Assembly (NCBI GenBank): GCA_013813075.1
Contig: JACCSI010000593.1
Coordinates: 1 to 7,100, forward strand
Source of the DNA: Acidobacteriota bacterium
GTDB taxonomy: Bacteria > Acidobacteriota > Vicinamibacteria > Vicinamibacterales > UBA2999
Length of the DNA: 7,100 nt
Direction of reading: 5' to 3'
A program made the position numbers and the translations under genes. The notes beneath the pieces were generated by a model. The model made no database searches, had not been told where the DNA came from, and saw only the letters and a program-made list of their open reading frames with translations. Numbering within the stretch: the first letter of the stretch is position 1; each line of letters starts with the position of its first letter. Below are positions 6,535 through 7,100 of this stretch, piece by piece.

Positions 6535-7034
6535 TCAGCCAGCCAACACTGTGGCAGCATCAGTGCAGCCGGCGCTACTGCAGTTTCGCGAAGCCGCGGC
6601 GACCGAGAGACTTGGAACGATGCCCTTTTCGGCGAGTAAATCGCCATTCCTGCGGCTGCGGGTTGGAATCCACTTTCGTAGAGCCGGAGGACGTCGGCGT
6701 CGCTGGTCAGCGATACGCGTTCGCTGACCTCCGATAGGACCTCAACAAACCCCACGAATTTCTTGGACAGCTCAGCGAAGATCGGCGCCAGGACGTCGTC
6801 GCTCCGGCCCAGCGACCCATAGGCGTATCCGCCCAGCGACACGTAATAGTCCACGTCCACTAGTCGACGTCGAAGTCTGTCGGAGAAGAATCCGGAGTCG
6901 CCCAGACGCGTGAATTCGGCCAGCAAGCTGACGACTTAGTAGGAGGTGAGGGGTTGCGGGTGAAGACGCTGCCGGTCGCACGCGGCCTCAACCCGTTCTT
7001 TGAAAAACTCCAGCGGCGTCTGGGCGGCAGACAA
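6535..7034 (-). pseudogene. Decayed gene of an unidentified conserved family (one nonsense codon, one frameshift)
   Basis: Three protein pieces on the minus strand join into one coherent sequence. Piece 1 runs from a possible TTG (7034-7032) through TPLEFFKERVEAACDRQRLH to LTSY and ends at TAA 6938-6936. Piece 2 continues in the same frame as VVSLLAEFTRLGDSGFFSD, then RRRLVDVDYYVSLGGYAYG, to DVLRLYE at about 6675. There the frame stops making sense, and the -1 register resumes with WIPTRSRRNGDLLAEKGIVP, ending at TGA 6537-6535. One lost base in 6672-6677 (GAAAGTGG) would explain the shift, and a single base change of a sense codon (plausibly Tyr) would explain the stop. I have a loose, unverified memory of similar Acidobacteriota proteins, longer between LLAEFTRL and GFFSD, so an internal in-frame deletion is possible. 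Function unknown; no catalytic motif recognised. The 5' end is uncertain and may lie beyond the window. Confidence 0.6.
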
Positions 7035-7100
7035 GACCGAGGTGACCGATGGCCGAGCCGCTCGTCAACGCGGTGGGTCGAAGCGTGTGCTGCAGGGAAC

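Noticed and set aside
6941..7100. Possible plus-strand gene starting at TTG 6954 after AGGAGGTGA, open to the window edge
   Set aside because: The SD-like sequence and spacing are attractive, but the frame is antisense to the protein-like EFFKERVEAACDRQ piece of the decayed gene, and its own product shows no recognisable motif.
7049..7100. Plus-strand ATG at 7049 with GAGG 6 bases upstream (MAEPLVNAVGRS...)
   Set aside because: Only 17 codons remain before the window ends, too few to judge. It could be a real divergent gene, but there is no support beyond a start site.

Overview
The window looks like ordinary chromosome from a GC-rich (roughly 60% by eye) Gram-negative bacterium, most likely an Acidobacteriota member, perhaps of the Vicinamibacteria. 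That placement rests on three things: an Oar-like TonB-dependent receptor with an N-terminal carboxypeptidase-regulatory domain, a type abundant in that phylum; a TPR lipoprotein and a single long bifunctional Rel/SpoT protein; and a decayed gene resembling an unnamed family I recall only loosely from Acidobacteriota. It is inference from gene style, not from a marker comparison.

Layout from left to right. (1) Positions 1-2123, minus strand: the first 707 codons of an outer-membrane TonB-dependent receptor whose C-terminus lies beyond the left edge; no stop codon occurs in the window. (2) Positions 2124-2372: a gap holding the receptor's upstream region and a strong intrinsic terminator for the next gene. 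(3) Positions 2373-3344, minus strand: a 323-residue lipoprotein made of TPR repeats. (4) Positions 3345-3583: a divergent control region with two interleaved sigma70-type promoters, one for the lipoprotein and one for rel, plus a possible leader hairpin. (5) Positions 3584-5749, plus strand: a complete 721-residue bifunctional (p)ppGpp synthetase/hydrolase with all catalytic motifs intact. (6) Positions 5812-6387, minus strand: an rpmB-ridA pair (ribosomal protein L28, then an enamine/imine deaminase) with no base between the rpmB stop and the ridA start, convergent with rel. (7) Positions 6388-6534: the rpmB leader, with a likely extended -10 promoter and a GC-rich hairpin. (8) Positions 6535-about 7034, minus strand: a pseudogene interrupted by one nonsense codon and one frameshift.

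Functionally, rel (stringent response), rpmB (large ribosomal subunit) and ridA (removal of reactive enamines from amino-acid metabolism) are housekeeping genes linked loosely through growth control and amino-acid status. The receptor and the lipoprotein are envelope proteins. I found no CRISPR array, insertion sequence, phage gene, toxin-antitoxin pair, tRNA or rRNA, and nothing that supports a new multi-gene system. The items most worth a second look are the interleaved divergent promoters at rel and the decayed gene at the right end.
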